The translations under genes were made by a program, and so were the position numbers. Positions 1-9,196 of a stretch of 64,000 nucleotides of DNA are shown in pieces (the first letter of the stretch is position 1; each line of letters opens with the position of its first letter). The stretch spans positions 90,795 through 154,794 of the forward strand of contig NZ_FUXG01000004.1 in assembly GCF_900167095.1 (NCBI RefSeq), in the 5' to 3' direction. The DNA is from Oceanospirillum multiglobuliferum. GTDB taxonomy: Bacteria > Pseudomonadota > Gammaproteobacteria > Pseudomonadales > Halomonadaceae. Under the pieces are notes generated by a model. The model saw only the letters and a list, made by a program, of their open reading frames with translations. It did not search any database and was not told the DNA's origin.

Positions 1-5
1 GCTGA

Positions 6-2230
6 GTCTTCCCCACGCCCGTGGGGGTGTTTCCGGTGAAGAAAGACGAGTGACTGAGAATCCAAAGTCTTCCCCACGCCCGTGGGGGTGTTTCTGAAAG
101 GTGCGCGCTATTTTAGATCGCGCCGCAGTCTTCCCCACGCCCGTGGGGGTGTTTCTATTATCTGGGTCTTTTTTCATTCAGTGCTCAGGTCTTCCCCACG
201 CCCGTGGGGGTGTTTCTCATCAAGCTTTGCAACGCATTAGCGATCTTCTGTCTTCCCCACGCCCGTGGGGGTGTTTCTTCGCTAGTGCTGATACGGGTTG
301 CAGGCGCACAGTCTTCCCCACGCCCGTGGGGGTGTTTCTCTCAGCACTGGTCGCTTTGAGCGCACGCAAAGGTCTTCCCCACGCCCGTGGGGGTGTTTCC
401 CTCTTTACTGACAAGCGTACGTGTCTTGCTAGGTCTTCCCCACGCCCGTGGGGGTGTTTCTTCAGCGAGCACCACGCGGGGTTGGTTCGGCTGGTCTTCC
501 CCACGCCCGTGGGGGTGTTTCTACAACTGTTAGCATGATGGTGTTTAGATTATTGTCTTCCCCACGCCCGTGGGGGTGTTTCCAGGCAGCCGCAGAAATG
601 GCGGCATGGGGTGGCGTCTTCCCCACGCCCGTGGGGGTGTTTCTGAACTGGCATGGAAAGCATGGCTAACGCTGGCGTCTTCCCCACGCCCGTGGGGGTG
701 TTTCCGTCAACCAGCGCCACCTTGATATTCAAGTCCGGTCTTCCCCACGCCCGTGGGGGTGTTTCTGTATCGTAACCGCTCCAGTTACTTGACGATGTGT
801 CTTCCCCACGCCCGTGGGGGTGTTTCTTGTACCGACAGTACCTGACAGCGACTCGTTAAGTCTTCCCCACGCCCGTGGGGGGTGTTTCTCAGGAATGGGC
901 AACCGCTGCGGACACAAAAAGGTCTTCCCCACGCCCGTGGGGGTGTTTCCAGACAAACCGACCAGGCGACTTTCTACAGATGGTCTTCCCCACGCCCGTG
1001 GGGGTGTTTCTAAAGAACATGATACTGATAACACACTTTTCGGGTCTTCCCCACGCCCGTGGGGGTGTTTCTAAAGAACATGATACTGATAACACACTTT
1101 TCGGGTCTTCCCCACGCCCGTGGGGGTGTTTCCATTGATAAAAAGATTTTTTGGACGCTGCTCGCGTCTTCCCCACGCCCGTGGGGGTGTTTCCTTCTGG
1201 GGCTATTCTAATCGTCTCGAAGTCTTGTCTTCCCCACGCCCGTGGGGGTGTTTCCGGATTTAGGCCGTTTTCGTGTTTGATAATGGCGTCTTCCCCACGC
1301 CCGTGGGGGTGTTTCCTTCATACATCCTGTATTCCGTACTCTTCTTCGGTCTTCCCCACGCCCGTGGGGGTGTTTCTATGGGCAATGCCCCATGAAGGTT
1401 GATTTTAAGGTCTTCCCCACGCCCGTGGGGGTGTTTCTATGCTGCTTGAATTTTTTGGAAAATTTAAAGAGTCTTCCCCACGCCCGTGGGGGTGTTTCCC
1501 TGTCACCGTTGAGATGGCCTGCGTACCCGTGGTCTTCCCCACGCCCGTGGGGGTGTTTCTCACCCGCCGCCGCGATAACGCTAGCGATAGAAGTCTTCCC
1601 CACGCCCGTGGGGGTGTTTCTATTAATACTCTGACCAGAAGTCATATAAAAAAGTCTTCCCCACGCCCGTGGGGGTGTTTCTCCCCGATACCTTTAAGTC
1701 TGTTTTGGCTTATAGTCTTCCCCACGCCCGTGGGGGTGTTTCCACTAAAAGTAAGTTTTAGTAGTATTGCATTTCGTCTTCCCCACGCCCGTGGGGGTGT
1801 TTCTGCCGCAAATGCCACAGATGGCAGGCTCAGGCGGTCTTCCCCACGCCCGTGGGGGTGTTTCCAATGCTGTTGATGCAGTGCAAATCCTGCTGGCGTC
1901 TTCCCCACGCCCGTGGGGGTGTTTCCTCACTAAGATCTTCGTCAACTATTGCGTGATTGTCTTCCCCACGCCCGTGGGGGTGTTTCTGTTACAGCCTTGG
2001 CAGGTAAAATATCTGATAAGTCTTCCCCACGCCCGTGGGGGTGTTTCTGCTACCGATCGCTTGAGCAACTGCCGAATCAGGTCTTCCCCACGCCCGTGGG
2101 GGTGTTTCTTCAAACGCACTTTCAAGCGTGCCATCTTCACAGTCTTCCCCACGCCCGTGGGGGTGTTTCCTGACAGTAAAATTTCAAACTGACAGAGAGT
2201 AAGTCTTCCCCACGCCCGTGGGGGTGTTTA
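6..2230 (+). CRISPR. CRISPR array, type I-E-like repeat, 37 repeats / 36 spacers, open at the left edge
   Basis: A 28-base repeat beginning GTCTTCCCCACGCC and ending GGGGGTGTTTC recurs with a strict 61-base period. Starts are 6, 67, 128 and so on to 860, then 922 to 2203: 37 copies. The core is a CCCCAC/GTGGGG palindrome, as in type I-E repeats such as that of E. coli. Base 29 is always T or C (22 T, 14 C), followed by 32-base spacers. The copy at 860 has one extra G, giving a 62-base unit. The last copy (2203-2230) ends in A instead of C, which marks the trailer end. By analogy with I-E repeats, transcription is rightward and the leader and cas genes lie left of the window. Two neighbouring spacers are identical (1012-1043 and 1073-1104). 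No cas gene is visible, so the subtype is inferred from the repeat alone. Confidence 0.97.
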
Positions 2231-2267
2231 GGTGTGCCATTTCATGATGTTAAAAAGCAAAGTTCCA

Positions 2268-4643
2268 TCAAAACAACGCTATTTGATGATCTGTGATCGC
2301 ACGAAATGACAGCCCCATCAAAGGTAATATTGCATCGACAATGGGAATGATCTGTTTTTCAACATAGTGTTCGTAGTCGATAGGACTACTGTGGTACTCC
2401 ACCACTTCAGGGCCATTGATGGTCATCAAATAAGCCACTTGCCCCTTGTGTTGATATTGAAGACGTTTACCTTTCTTTAGGTTGATGTCGTCAGCTCGGC
2501 GGGCGGCTCTAACGTGCGGGGGACTATTTTTCACGTAGGCACTTAAGGGACGTCGCAATCGTTTACTGTACACCAATTGATGATCCCGTTGGCCTGCACG
2601 CAGTTCTGCGAGGGTATTCAGAATTAATGCACTGGGGTTTTCATTGTGAAAAATCTGTAAATAGAGTGCTTGTTGTAAGGTTTTAGCCAAATCTGTCCAA
2701 TCAGAACGGATCGATTCCAGCCCTTTAAATACCAACTGTTCTTGACCTTGCTGAACGATTAAACCCGCATAACGCTTTTTGCTGCCTGTTTCACTGCCTC
2801 GAATGGTGGGCATAAAGAAGCGGCTGTAGTGCGTCTCATACTCCAGCTCTAAATAGGATGCTAAACCGTATTGAGTCTTGAGTTGATCTGCCCAACAGGC
2901 GTTGATCTCTTCAACCAGTGTTCGACCGATCTGATCAGCCTCTTGATGGTTCAGCTTATCATTCAGCAAGACAAACAAAGAATCGGTATCACCATAAATC
3001 ACTTTCAGTCCTTTAGCCTCAAGCCATTCGGTGGTTTGTTTAAGAATATGATGCCCACGCAATGTAATAGAACTGGCCAATTTGGTGTCGTAAAACCGAC
3101 AACCGCCAGAGCCTAAAACCCCATAAAACGAGTTCATTAGAATTTTTAAGGCTTGTGACCGAACGAGATCCTTGGCTTTTTTTGCTTCATCGCGCTGCTG
3201 CCATAACGCGGTGATAATGTCGGGCAAAAAGTGTTTATCCCGAGAGAAAAACGCCCCTTTATACCCCGGTATGGCTTGCTCAGGTTGTAGAGCGCCCTCT
3301 ATTAAACCCATTGGATCAATTTTAAAAGTGCGAATAATGGCGGGGTATAGGCTTTTGAAATCTAAAACAATAACGTTGTCATACAACCCTGGAACAGAGT
3401 CCATAACATAACCACCGGGGCTGGCCAAACCGCCTCCCTCTGGTAAATTGGGCGCAATATAACCAGCCCGATGCAGTTTTGGTAAATACAGATTGGTGAA
3501 GGCCGCCACTGAGCCACCGCTTCTGTCCAACTCTAACCCTGTGAGCTGTGAGCGCAAAACCAAAAACTCTAACAGTTTAGTTTTTTGGAAGATGTCCCAC
3601 ACCAATCGGCAATCTTCAAGATTATAAGCGGCCAGTGTGTGTTTTCGATGTTGAAAATCATAGGTGATGGCAGCCAAGCGATTCTCTGCTGATTCCGTTA
3701 ACTTGCCTCGGTTTAATAGGGTTTGTGCCACAAACTCTAAGCTAAAACTGGCAAACTGATAGGTGGCGGTTTTCAGTGCTGCAATACCATCAACCACCAC
3801 ACGCCCAGGTAAACTGATAAAACCCGTATTATTCTCTTCCCGAGAGGCCCGCCAAGAGGCGTAACCGCCGCCCCGTCCGAGTTTTAAACGCAAACCATAA
3901 CGCTGAGCGCGCTCGATCAAAAGCCTGAAATCAAAGTTCACCACATTCCAGCCGATGAGAATATCAGGATCAAATTCGGCCATGCTGTTTTGCAGTGCCA
4001 ACAGTAAATCCAGCTCATCTGTCACCCAGATCAGCTCTTGGTCAGGTGCGAGCGAGTCTGTCGGCGGTGTTTGCCAAAGAGAGGCATCACCAATCATTAA
4101 TACCCGCGCAACCGATTCTCCGTAAAAAGCGATGGAGTAAAGTTCACCCTGCTCAGAGCATTCCAAGTCCAAAGAGATCACCTTGAGTTGAGGCGTCACT
4201 TCAGCGGCTCGTAGCTGCGGGTTGTTGAGTTGTACATGGTCTTTTTTTACCTGTCGCTCTCCTTGAAAACGAATCCCCCCTCGAATCCAACGCTCCATTA
4301 AGTAGCGATCATCTAACCGAAAGTCATGTTCTAACAGCGTGATCTGATGTCGGTTTAGACAGTCCACCGCGTGATGAAAGCTGCGTAATGTCGGCAGGTA
4401 TAGCGCCGCCACAGGACGGTGCTGAAAGGACTTTAGGTTAAGGGTGCGCAGCTCATACTGGCCGGCCAGTTCAGTCAAGGCAACTTGCACCCGTGGTAGA
4501 TCCACTTGATCGACAAATAGCAGCGGACGCTCACCCTGAATATTCAGCTGAACCGGCCCTTCTGGTGTGGCGAGCCAAAGCGTAATTTCGGTTTGATTGC
4601 CGATATCGCGGCTGTGTCGGGTCAGTAAAAAACCTTGCTGCAT
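2268..4643 (-). CDS. polB: DNA polymerase II (family B, SOS-inducible)
   Basis: Family B DNA polymerase of 791 residues, close to the 783 of E. coli Pol II, which extends stalled forks and carries out translesion and repair synthesis. The 3'-5' exonuclease motifs are visible: Exo I SLDLE near residue 159, Exo II with NFDFR near 236-240, and Exo III YNLED at 340-344. The polymerase motifs are DFKSLYP at 428-434 (motif A), KILMNSFYG near 500-508 (motif B) and YGDTDS at 550-555 (motif C). All catalytic acidic residues are present, so the enzyme should be active. A LexA-type palindrome lies 68 bases upstream of the start codon. The gene converges on the trailer end of the CRISPR array, with only 37 bases between its stop codon and the last repeat. 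Confidence 0.97.
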   Translation of the reverse strand: MQQGFLLTRHSRDIGNQTEITLWLATPEGPVQLNIQGERPLLFVDQVDLPRVQVALTELAGQYELRTLNLKSFQHRPVAALYLPTLRSFHHAVDCLNRHQITLLEHDFRLDDRYLMERWIRGGIRFQGERQVKKDHVQLNNPQLRAAEVTPQLKVISLDLECSEQGELYSIAFYGESVARVLMIGDASLWQTPPTDSLAPDQELIWVTDELDLLLALQNSMAEFDPDILIGWNVVNFDFRLLIERAQRYGLRLKLGRGGGYASWRASREENNTGFISLPGRVVVDGIAALKTATYQFASFSLEFVAQTLLNRGKLTESAENRLAAITYDFQHRKHTLAAYNLEDCRLVWDIFQKTKLLEFLVLRSQLTGLELDRSGGSVAAFTNLYLPKLHRAGYIAPNLPEGGGLASPGGYVMDSVPGLYDNVIVLDFKSLYPAIIRTFKIDPMGLIEGALQPEQAIPGYKGAFFSRDKHFLPDIITALWQQRDEAKKAKDLVRSQALKILMNSFYGVLGSGGCRFYDTKLASSITLRGHHILKQTTEWLEAKGLKVIYGDTDSLFVLLNDKLNHQEADQIGRTLVEEINACWADQLKTQYGLASYLELEYETHYSRFFMPTIRGSETGSKKRYAGLIVQQGQEQLVFKGLESIRSDWTDLAKTLQQALYLQIFHNENPSALILNTLAELRAGQRDHQLVYSKRLRRPLSAYVKNSPPHVRAARRADDINLKKGKRLQYQHKGQVAYLMTINGPEVVEYHSSPIDYEHYVEKQIIPIVDAILPLMGLSFRAITDHQIALF

Positions 4644-4710
4644 GAGAAGATAAGCTCTAGAGGATCAATAACAGCAAAAGAACGGCTTAATGCAGAGTTT
4701 TTGCTTGTTA

Positions 4711-4726
4711 CTGTATTTTCTTACAG
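4711..4726 (-). promoter_or_regulatory. LexA (SOS) box upstream of polB
   Basis: CTGTATTTTCTTACAG fits the gammaproteobacterial SOS box CTG-N10-CAG and keeps the extended CTGTA/TACAG arms. It sits 68 bases upstream of the polB start. polB is a known LexA-regulon member in E. coli, so motif and context agree. Confidence 0.85.
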
Positions 4727-4921
4727 TTTTAATGCGTCAAGCAACCTTAAGTTTTTAGCTAAAGGATCAGTAAGCACTTATTTCAAGAGCCTAGATTATG
4801 CGCTTTGACGACCTTTATGGTCGATATCATTAATACTGCAGTTCTATTTTTAGGCAGTAAAACTCACCAGTAATCAGAAAATTTCGGTATTATATTGCTT
4901 TAATTTCACGAAGGTAGAGTT

Positions 4922-5269
4922 ATGACAATTCAACGCATTAACCCAACGCCTCGGTGGTCAGATGCCACTATTTTTAACGGTATTGCACACTTTGTTGAAG
5001 TACCAGAAGATACCAATACGGATATAGCAGGGCAGGTTGCCCAAATTTTCGCTCAAGCTGAAGCTTCGCTGGCTACTTTTGGTAGCGACAAGTCACGTCT
5101 ATTATCTGCAACAATTTACCTAACGGACTTTTCCAACTTAGCCGCACTGAACAGTGCATGGGACGCATGGTTACCAGAAGGTTGTGCACCAAGCCGAGCT
5201 TGCTTAAAAGTAGAGCTAGCCGACCCAGCTTATTTGGTTGAAATTGCCTTTGTAGCTGCGGCTCAATAA
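4922..5269 (+). CDS. RidA/YjgF-family protein, YoaB-like
   Basis: A 115-residue member of the RidA (YjgF/YER057c/UK114) superfamily, small trimeric proteins several of which hydrolyse reactive enamine/imine intermediates made by PLP enzymes. It resembles E. coli YoaB (114 residues): it shares the MTI-RI start, an RWSD motif near residue 11, an AWDAW segment and the C-terminal KVEIA-type strand. An AAGG-containing ribosome site precedes the ATG. The YoaB-like branch is distinct from RidA proper, so the exact substrate is unknown. It is monocistronic, with a terminator directly downstream. Confidence 0.88.
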   Translation: MTIQRINPTPRWSDATIFNGIAHFVEVPEDTNTDIAGQVAQIFAQAEASLATFGSDKSRLLSATIYLTDFSNLAALNSAWDAWLPEGCAPSRACLKVELADPAYLVEIAFVAAAQ

Positions 5270-5296
5270 CCTATTTGGCGGTCTAATTTCGAGTAA

Positions 5297-5334
5297 GCCA
5301 TACCAGAGAGTTCAAATACTGGTATGGCTCTTTT
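5297..5334. terminator. Bidirectional intrinsic terminator
   Basis: A perfect 10-base-pair stem, GCCATACCAG paired with CTGGTATGGC, followed by TCTTTT. It lies between the convergent RidA-like gene and the membrane-protein gene at 5344-5835. Confidence 0.85.
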
Positions 5335-5343
5335 ATGGTCTGT

Positions 5344-5835
5344 TTAAACAGGAGACTGGGCAAACAATTCCGCCAGCTTTTGAACGTCCTCTGGCGAGCC
5401 ATTCTCATGCCACCAAAGCGTTAAAGTTGCAGTGCCACCTTCTAGGATCATGGTATCTGCTGGTAATGCTTTTAACATCTCCTCTAGTTTCGCTAAGGTC
5501 GCTGCATCAGCGATTGGCATAGGCTCTTCTAACCAATGCCAACCCTCAATGAAAGGATCCCCGTAAATGCCAATCTCTTCTTTTTCTAAACGTGCCGTTC
5601 TGGCAACCTTAAAACGATAAACGTTTTTTTTATCTTCTCGCATCCAGCGATAAGCCACTGCTGAGTACTCTTGCCCATTCAGTTTGAGTTTCTCAATTCT
5701 CACCTTCAAGCCTGCATGCATCGCCTGCTTGCGCAGTTCCATTTGGTAGCGCTGCCGTGGAGAAGGCATTAACCAAAAAATGGGGCTAATCACTGCGGCC
5801 ACTATCACTAATATAATTAGCCAATTTGTGCTCAT
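5344..5835 (-). CDS. Conserved hypothetical protein, single N-terminal membrane anchor
   Basis: A 163-residue protein of no recognised function. Residues 4-23 form one hydrophobic helix, followed by a basic PSPRQRYQ segment, so it is probably anchored in the inner membrane with the rest cytoplasmic. The soluble part has many charged residues, a YRWMRED stretch and a Trp-rich segment (EGWHWLEEP) near residues 97-105. It has the look of a small conserved gammaproteobacterial protein rather than an enzyme, since no catalytic motif is visible. It is divergent from the universal stress protein gene at 5931. Confidence 0.7.
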   Translation of the reverse strand: MSTNWLIILVIVAAVISPIFWLMPSPRQRYQMELRKQAMHAGLKVRIEKLKLNGQEYSAVAYRWMREDKKNVYRFKVARTARLEKEEIGIYGDPFIEGWHWLEEPMPIADAATLAKLEEMLKALPADTMILEGGTATLTLWWHENGSPEDVQKLAELFAQSPV

Positions 5836-5930
5836 GGTTAAAATTCCTATTGAAGTAACGCGCTATACTAATCGATAGACTCAAGATAAAGTACAGTCAG
5901 ATATGGATTTTTAAACATGAGGAAACACTA

Positions 5931-6371
5931 ATGTCTAAGTATCAGCACGTTTTAATTGCCGTTGACCTAACCGAAGAGTCTCATCAAGTTATCGAGAAAG
6001 GACAAGGTATTGCCGAGCGCAATGGCGCTAAAATAAGCTTAATTCATGCACTGGAGCCGCTAGGATTTGCCTACGGTGGTGATATACCTATGGATTTAAC
6101 CTCAATCCAAGATCAGCTTGATCAACACGCCCGCGCTAAAATTGCAGATCTAGCAGCACCGCTCAATATACCTCAGGAGCGCCAACATATTTTGGTGGGC
6201 TTACCTGATAGCGAAATTCACCGCATAGCCAAGGAACAAGGTGTTGATCTTATCGTTGTAGGTAGCCACGGCCGTCATGGCTTATCACTTCTACTGGGTT
6301 CAACCTCAACGGGAGTTTTGCATGGCGCCAAATGCGATGTTCTCGCAGTACGCATCCAAAAAGAAGACTGA
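5931..6371 (+). CDS. Universal stress protein, UspA family
   Basis: A 146-residue single-domain Usp protein, the usual length. It begins with the HVLIAVDLTEES strand-loop typical of the family. The C-terminal nucleotide-binding signature is visible as VVGSHGRHGLSLLLGSTS, matching the G-2X-G-9X-G(S/T) pattern of ATP-binding Usp proteins, so it probably belongs to the ATP-binding class. A GAGG ribosome site precedes the ATG. These cytoplasmic proteins accumulate in growth arrest and stress. The gene stands alone and ends in a strong hairpin. Confidence 0.92.
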   Translation: MSKYQHVLIAVDLTEESHQVIEKGQGIAERNGAKISLIHALEPLGFAYGGDIPMDLTSIQDQLDQHARAKIADLAAPLNIPQERQHILVGLPDSEIHRIAKEQGVDLIVVGSHGRHGLSLLLGSTSTGVLHGAKCDVLAVRIQKED

Positions 6372-6384
6372 TTTTTCAAAAAGA

Positions 6385-6420
6385 GCCCAACAACAGCGCA
6401 CCTTCTCACCGTTGTTGGGC
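6385..6420. terminator. Hairpin between convergent usp and uup
   Basis: A perfect 10-base-pair stem, GCCCAACAAC with GTTGTTGGGC, followed rightward by GTAGCCTTTTT. It can end the usp transcript and perhaps the converging uup transcript. Confidence 0.75.
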
Positions 6421-6446
6421 GTAGCCTTTTTAGTTTAAGTGACAAC

Positions 6447-8375
6447 TTAGCCTTGTTGCATCGCCTCTAGTTCTAACCAGCGCTCCATAACGGTCTCTAA
6501 CTCAGCTTCAGTTTGTTGAAGTTGATCTAAAGTTTTTGCCACTTTATCTTGATCTTGCTGATAAAACTGGCTGTCGCCCGTTAGTTTATGTAAATCTTCT
6601 AGGGCTGCTTCTAAGCGCTCAATTTCAGCAGGCAACAGATCAAGTTCGCGCTGTAATTTGTAGCTCAACTTTTTCAGCACCTTTGGTTCTGCCTCAGGTA
6701 CAGCTGTATCGACAGGCTTAATTTCTGCCTTAGGCGCCGCAGCCAGTTCATCTTCAGCTTCTTGCTGAGCAGAAGCCTCAGGCGGAAAGCGCCCACCCTG
6801 CCGAACCCAATCGCTATAACCTCCTACATATTCCTTAACAATACCGTCTCCTTCAAAGGCAAAGACACTGGTTACCACGTTATCCATGAAGGCTCGGTCG
6901 TGACTAACTAAAAGCACCGTGCCATCAAAGTTTGCCAACAACTCTTCTAGAAGCTCCAACGTTTCCACATCCAAGTCGTTTGTTGGCTCATCTAGTACCA
7001 GCATATTGGCGGGCTTGGTGAACAGTTTAGCCAGTAATAAGCGGTTGCACTCACCACCTGATAGCGCTTTTACAGGAGTACGGGCGCGCTCAGGGGAGAA
7101 TAGAAAGTCACTTAAGTAGCTCATGATGTGTTTATCACGGCCACCAATGGTAATGCTCGTCTGTCCTTCGGCGACGTTTTCCATCACGGTACGCTCAGGC
7201 TCAAGCTGCGCCCGTAGTTGGTCAAAATAGGCAACCTCAAGCTTAGACCCCATTTTCAAGTCGCCTGACTGTGGTGCTAATTGGCCAAGCAACAGTTTTA
7301 ATAAGGTACTTTTACCCGCACCGTTACGGCCTAAAAGACCGATGCGATCACCACGCATTACAGATGTGGTGAAATTTCTAATTATAGGTCTATTACCCCA
7401 GCCATAACTGACGTTATCTAGCTCTGCCACCAATTTACCTGAGCTAGAGGCTTTATCTAGCGTGATATTTGCGGTGCCCATACGTTCACGACGCTGAGCG
7501 CGCTCTTTGCGTAGTGATTCAAGTGCGCGTACTCGCCCCTCATTACGAGTGCGGCGTGCTTTAATACCTTGTCGGATCCAAACTTCTTCCTGAGCCAACT
7601 TCTTATCAAACTCAGCATTATGCTTTTCTTCCACTTCAAGCAAGTGCTGTTTGTTTTCTAGAAAGCTTGGATAGTCACCTTCCCAAATTGTTAAGTTACC
7701 ACGGTCTAGTTCAACAATACGTGTGGCAAGCTTCTGCAAAAAGGCACGGTCGTGAGTAATGAACAAAACGGCACCACGGAATTCATTGATTTGTTGTTCT
7801 AGCCAATCAATAGTTTCAATATCCAAGTGGTTGGTCGGTTCATCTAATAGTAATAGATCAGGCTCCGAAACCAAGGCTCGAGCCAAGGCAACACGGCGAC
7901 GCCAGCCTCCAGACAAAGATTTCATCGGGGTTTCAGCAGGCAAGTTCAATTTACTGATAATAGATTCAACTCGTTGAGTCATCGCCCAACCGTCTTTGCT
8001 TTCTAGCTCGGTTTGTAGGCGCTCTAGTTTTTTCAAGTCCTCATCCGTGTGAATTGACATCACTTGGTGGTGATAGCTTCTAATCAGTTCACCAATACCG
8101 GGTAAGCCACTGGCAACAATATCAAACACAGTTTCTTCATCCGCATCTGGTAAATCCTGCGCTAACTGGCCAATTTTCAACCCCGGCTGTAGCCATAAGC
8201 TACCGCTATCAGGCGTTTGCTCACCAGACACCAGTTTCAACATAGTGGATTTACCTGCACCATTCCGACCCACAACGCAGATACGTTCACCTTTACTGAT
8301 GACTAAAGATGAGTTGTCTAATAGCGCGTGGTGACCAAATGCGATACTGACTTTTTCTAACCTGACTAATGCCAT
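6447..8375 (-). CDS. uup: ABC-F ATPase Uup
   Basis: A soluble ABC-F protein of 642 residues (E. coli Uup has 635). It has two complete nucleotide-binding domains, each with Walker A GRNGAGKST (near residues 37-45 and 350), ABC signatures LSGGWRRR and LSGGECNR, and Walker B LLLDEPTNHLD and MLVLDEPTNDLD. A basic linker separates them. A charged C-terminal coiled-coil domain (about 560-642) is the Uup-specific DNA-binding region. Uup acts on the ribosome or at branched DNA intermediates and limits precise excision of transposons. There are no membrane segments or permease partners. The start codon is immediately downstream of the divergent DUF1499 promoter region. Confidence 0.95.
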   Translation of the reverse strand: MALVRLEKVSIAFGHHALLDNSSLVISKGERICVVGRNGAGKSTMLKLVSGEQTPDSGSLWLQPGLKIGQLAQDLPDADEETVFDIVASGLPGIGELIRSYHHQVMSIHTDEDLKKLERLQTELESKDGWAMTQRVESIISKLNLPAETPMKSLSGGWRRRVALARALVSEPDLLLLDEPTNHLDIETIDWLEQQINEFRGAVLFITHDRAFLQKLATRIVELDRGNLTIWEGDYPSFLENKQHLLEVEEKHNAEFDKKLAQEEVWIRQGIKARRTRNEGRVRALESLRKERAQRRERMGTANITLDKASSSGKLVAELDNVSYGWGNRPIIRNFTTSVMRGDRIGLLGRNGAGKSTLLKLLLGQLAPQSGDLKMGSKLEVAYFDQLRAQLEPERTVMENVAEGQTSITIGGRDKHIMSYLSDFLFSPERARTPVKALSGGECNRLLLAKLFTKPANMLVLDEPTNDLDVETLELLEELLANFDGTVLLVSHDRAFMDNVVTSVFAFEGDGIVKEYVGGYSDWVRQGGRFPPEASAQQEAEDELAAAPKAEIKPVDTAVPEAEPKVLKKLSYKLQRELDLLPAEIERLEAALEDLHKLTGDSQFYQQDQDKVAKTLDQLQQTEAELETVMERWLELEAMQQG

Positions 8376-8481
8376 TGTCTACTCGTATAAAAACTAAAAA
8401 AATTGAACACCTAAGATTGAGTATTTACAGTTATAATCAACTGATTACTCTTGCTCATCCGGAAAAGCTTAGGATTATAAA

Positions 8482-8991
8482 ATGTTGAAGTGCGCTTATC
8501 TGAAAACGAGCCTATCAATACTTGCTATTATCACCTTTTTATCTGGCTGTATGCACCATGTTCCAGAACTTGGTGTGCAAAATAACAGGCTATCCCCTTG
8601 CCCTGAAACACCAAACTGTGTCAACTCACATCCAGAAACACCAGACTCACAGAAAGTTGCGCCTATTTTTTACACCGCAAAACAAAGCTTGGCATATGCT
8701 CGGCTTGAGAAACTACTACGCAGTCATGAAGATGCCATTATCGTGAGTCGCGAGCCTAACCTCTATCTCAGAGCTGATTTCAGAACGCCTATTCTCGGCT
8801 TCATTGATGATGTGGAGTTTTTCTTTCAAGTGCCCGGAGTCATTGCCGTTCGCTCCGCATCACGCATTGGCTACTCTGACTTAGGCACCAATCGTCGAAG
8901 AATAGAGAAACTACGCAAAGAATTCAGTGTGGTAATTGCTGAGCCTGATACATCAGATGCATCAATAGAGCGAGCACTGCTCACTGAATAG
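8482..8991 (+). CDS. DUF1499 family lipoprotein
   Basis: A 169-residue protein with a lipoprotein signal peptide: a hydrophobic helix ending in the lipobox LSGC, with Cys at residue 23. The mature part has the DUF1499 hallmarks RLSPCPETPNCVNS near residue 36, an IDDVEF segment, and RSASRIGYSDLGTNRRRIE near residues 125-143. The family function is unknown. It is divergent from uup and shares a short promoter region with it. An AGGA ribosome site precedes the ATG. Confidence 0.88.
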   Translation: MLKCAYLKTSLSILAIITFLSGCMHHVPELGVQNNRLSPCPETPNCVNSHPETPDSQKVAPIFYTAKQSLAYARLEKLLRSHEDAIIVSREPNLYLRADFRTPILGFIDDVEFFFQVPGVIAVRSASRIGYSDLGTNRRRIEKLRKEFSVVIAEPDTSDASIERALLTE

Positions 8992-9117
8992 AGGCTATAA
9001 ATTTAATCGGTTAGAGCAGAGTCTAACGCTAGCCTCCAGAAGAAATCGCAAGGCAGTCACAAAGAATCGTCATGACATAGTCATAATCCATTCGTTTATT
9101 TGGTTTGCTCTGACAAT

Positions 9118-9156
9118 AAAAAGCCTGACTTCAGTTCATACCAAAGCCAGGCTTTT
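9118..9156 (-). terminator. Intrinsic terminator of argG
   Basis: A nine-base-pair stem (AAAAGCCTG with CAGGCTTTT) followed leftward on the minus strand by a TTTTT tract. It lies 41 bases beyond the argG stop codon. The rest of 8992-9196 shows no gene. Confidence 0.75.
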
Positions 9157-9196
9157 AGGGTATTAATCACCTCTAATTTGAAGAGATACTTTTAGC

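Noticed and set aside
1-5. Search for a CRISPR leader or cas genes in the window
   Set aside because: Only five bases precede the first visible repeat and no cas gene occurs to the right, so none can be called.
101-2192. Many open frames on both strands encoding repetitive Pro/Gly/Arg-rich peptides
   Set aside because: They are translations of the CRISPR repeats; period and repeat identity show array, not protein.
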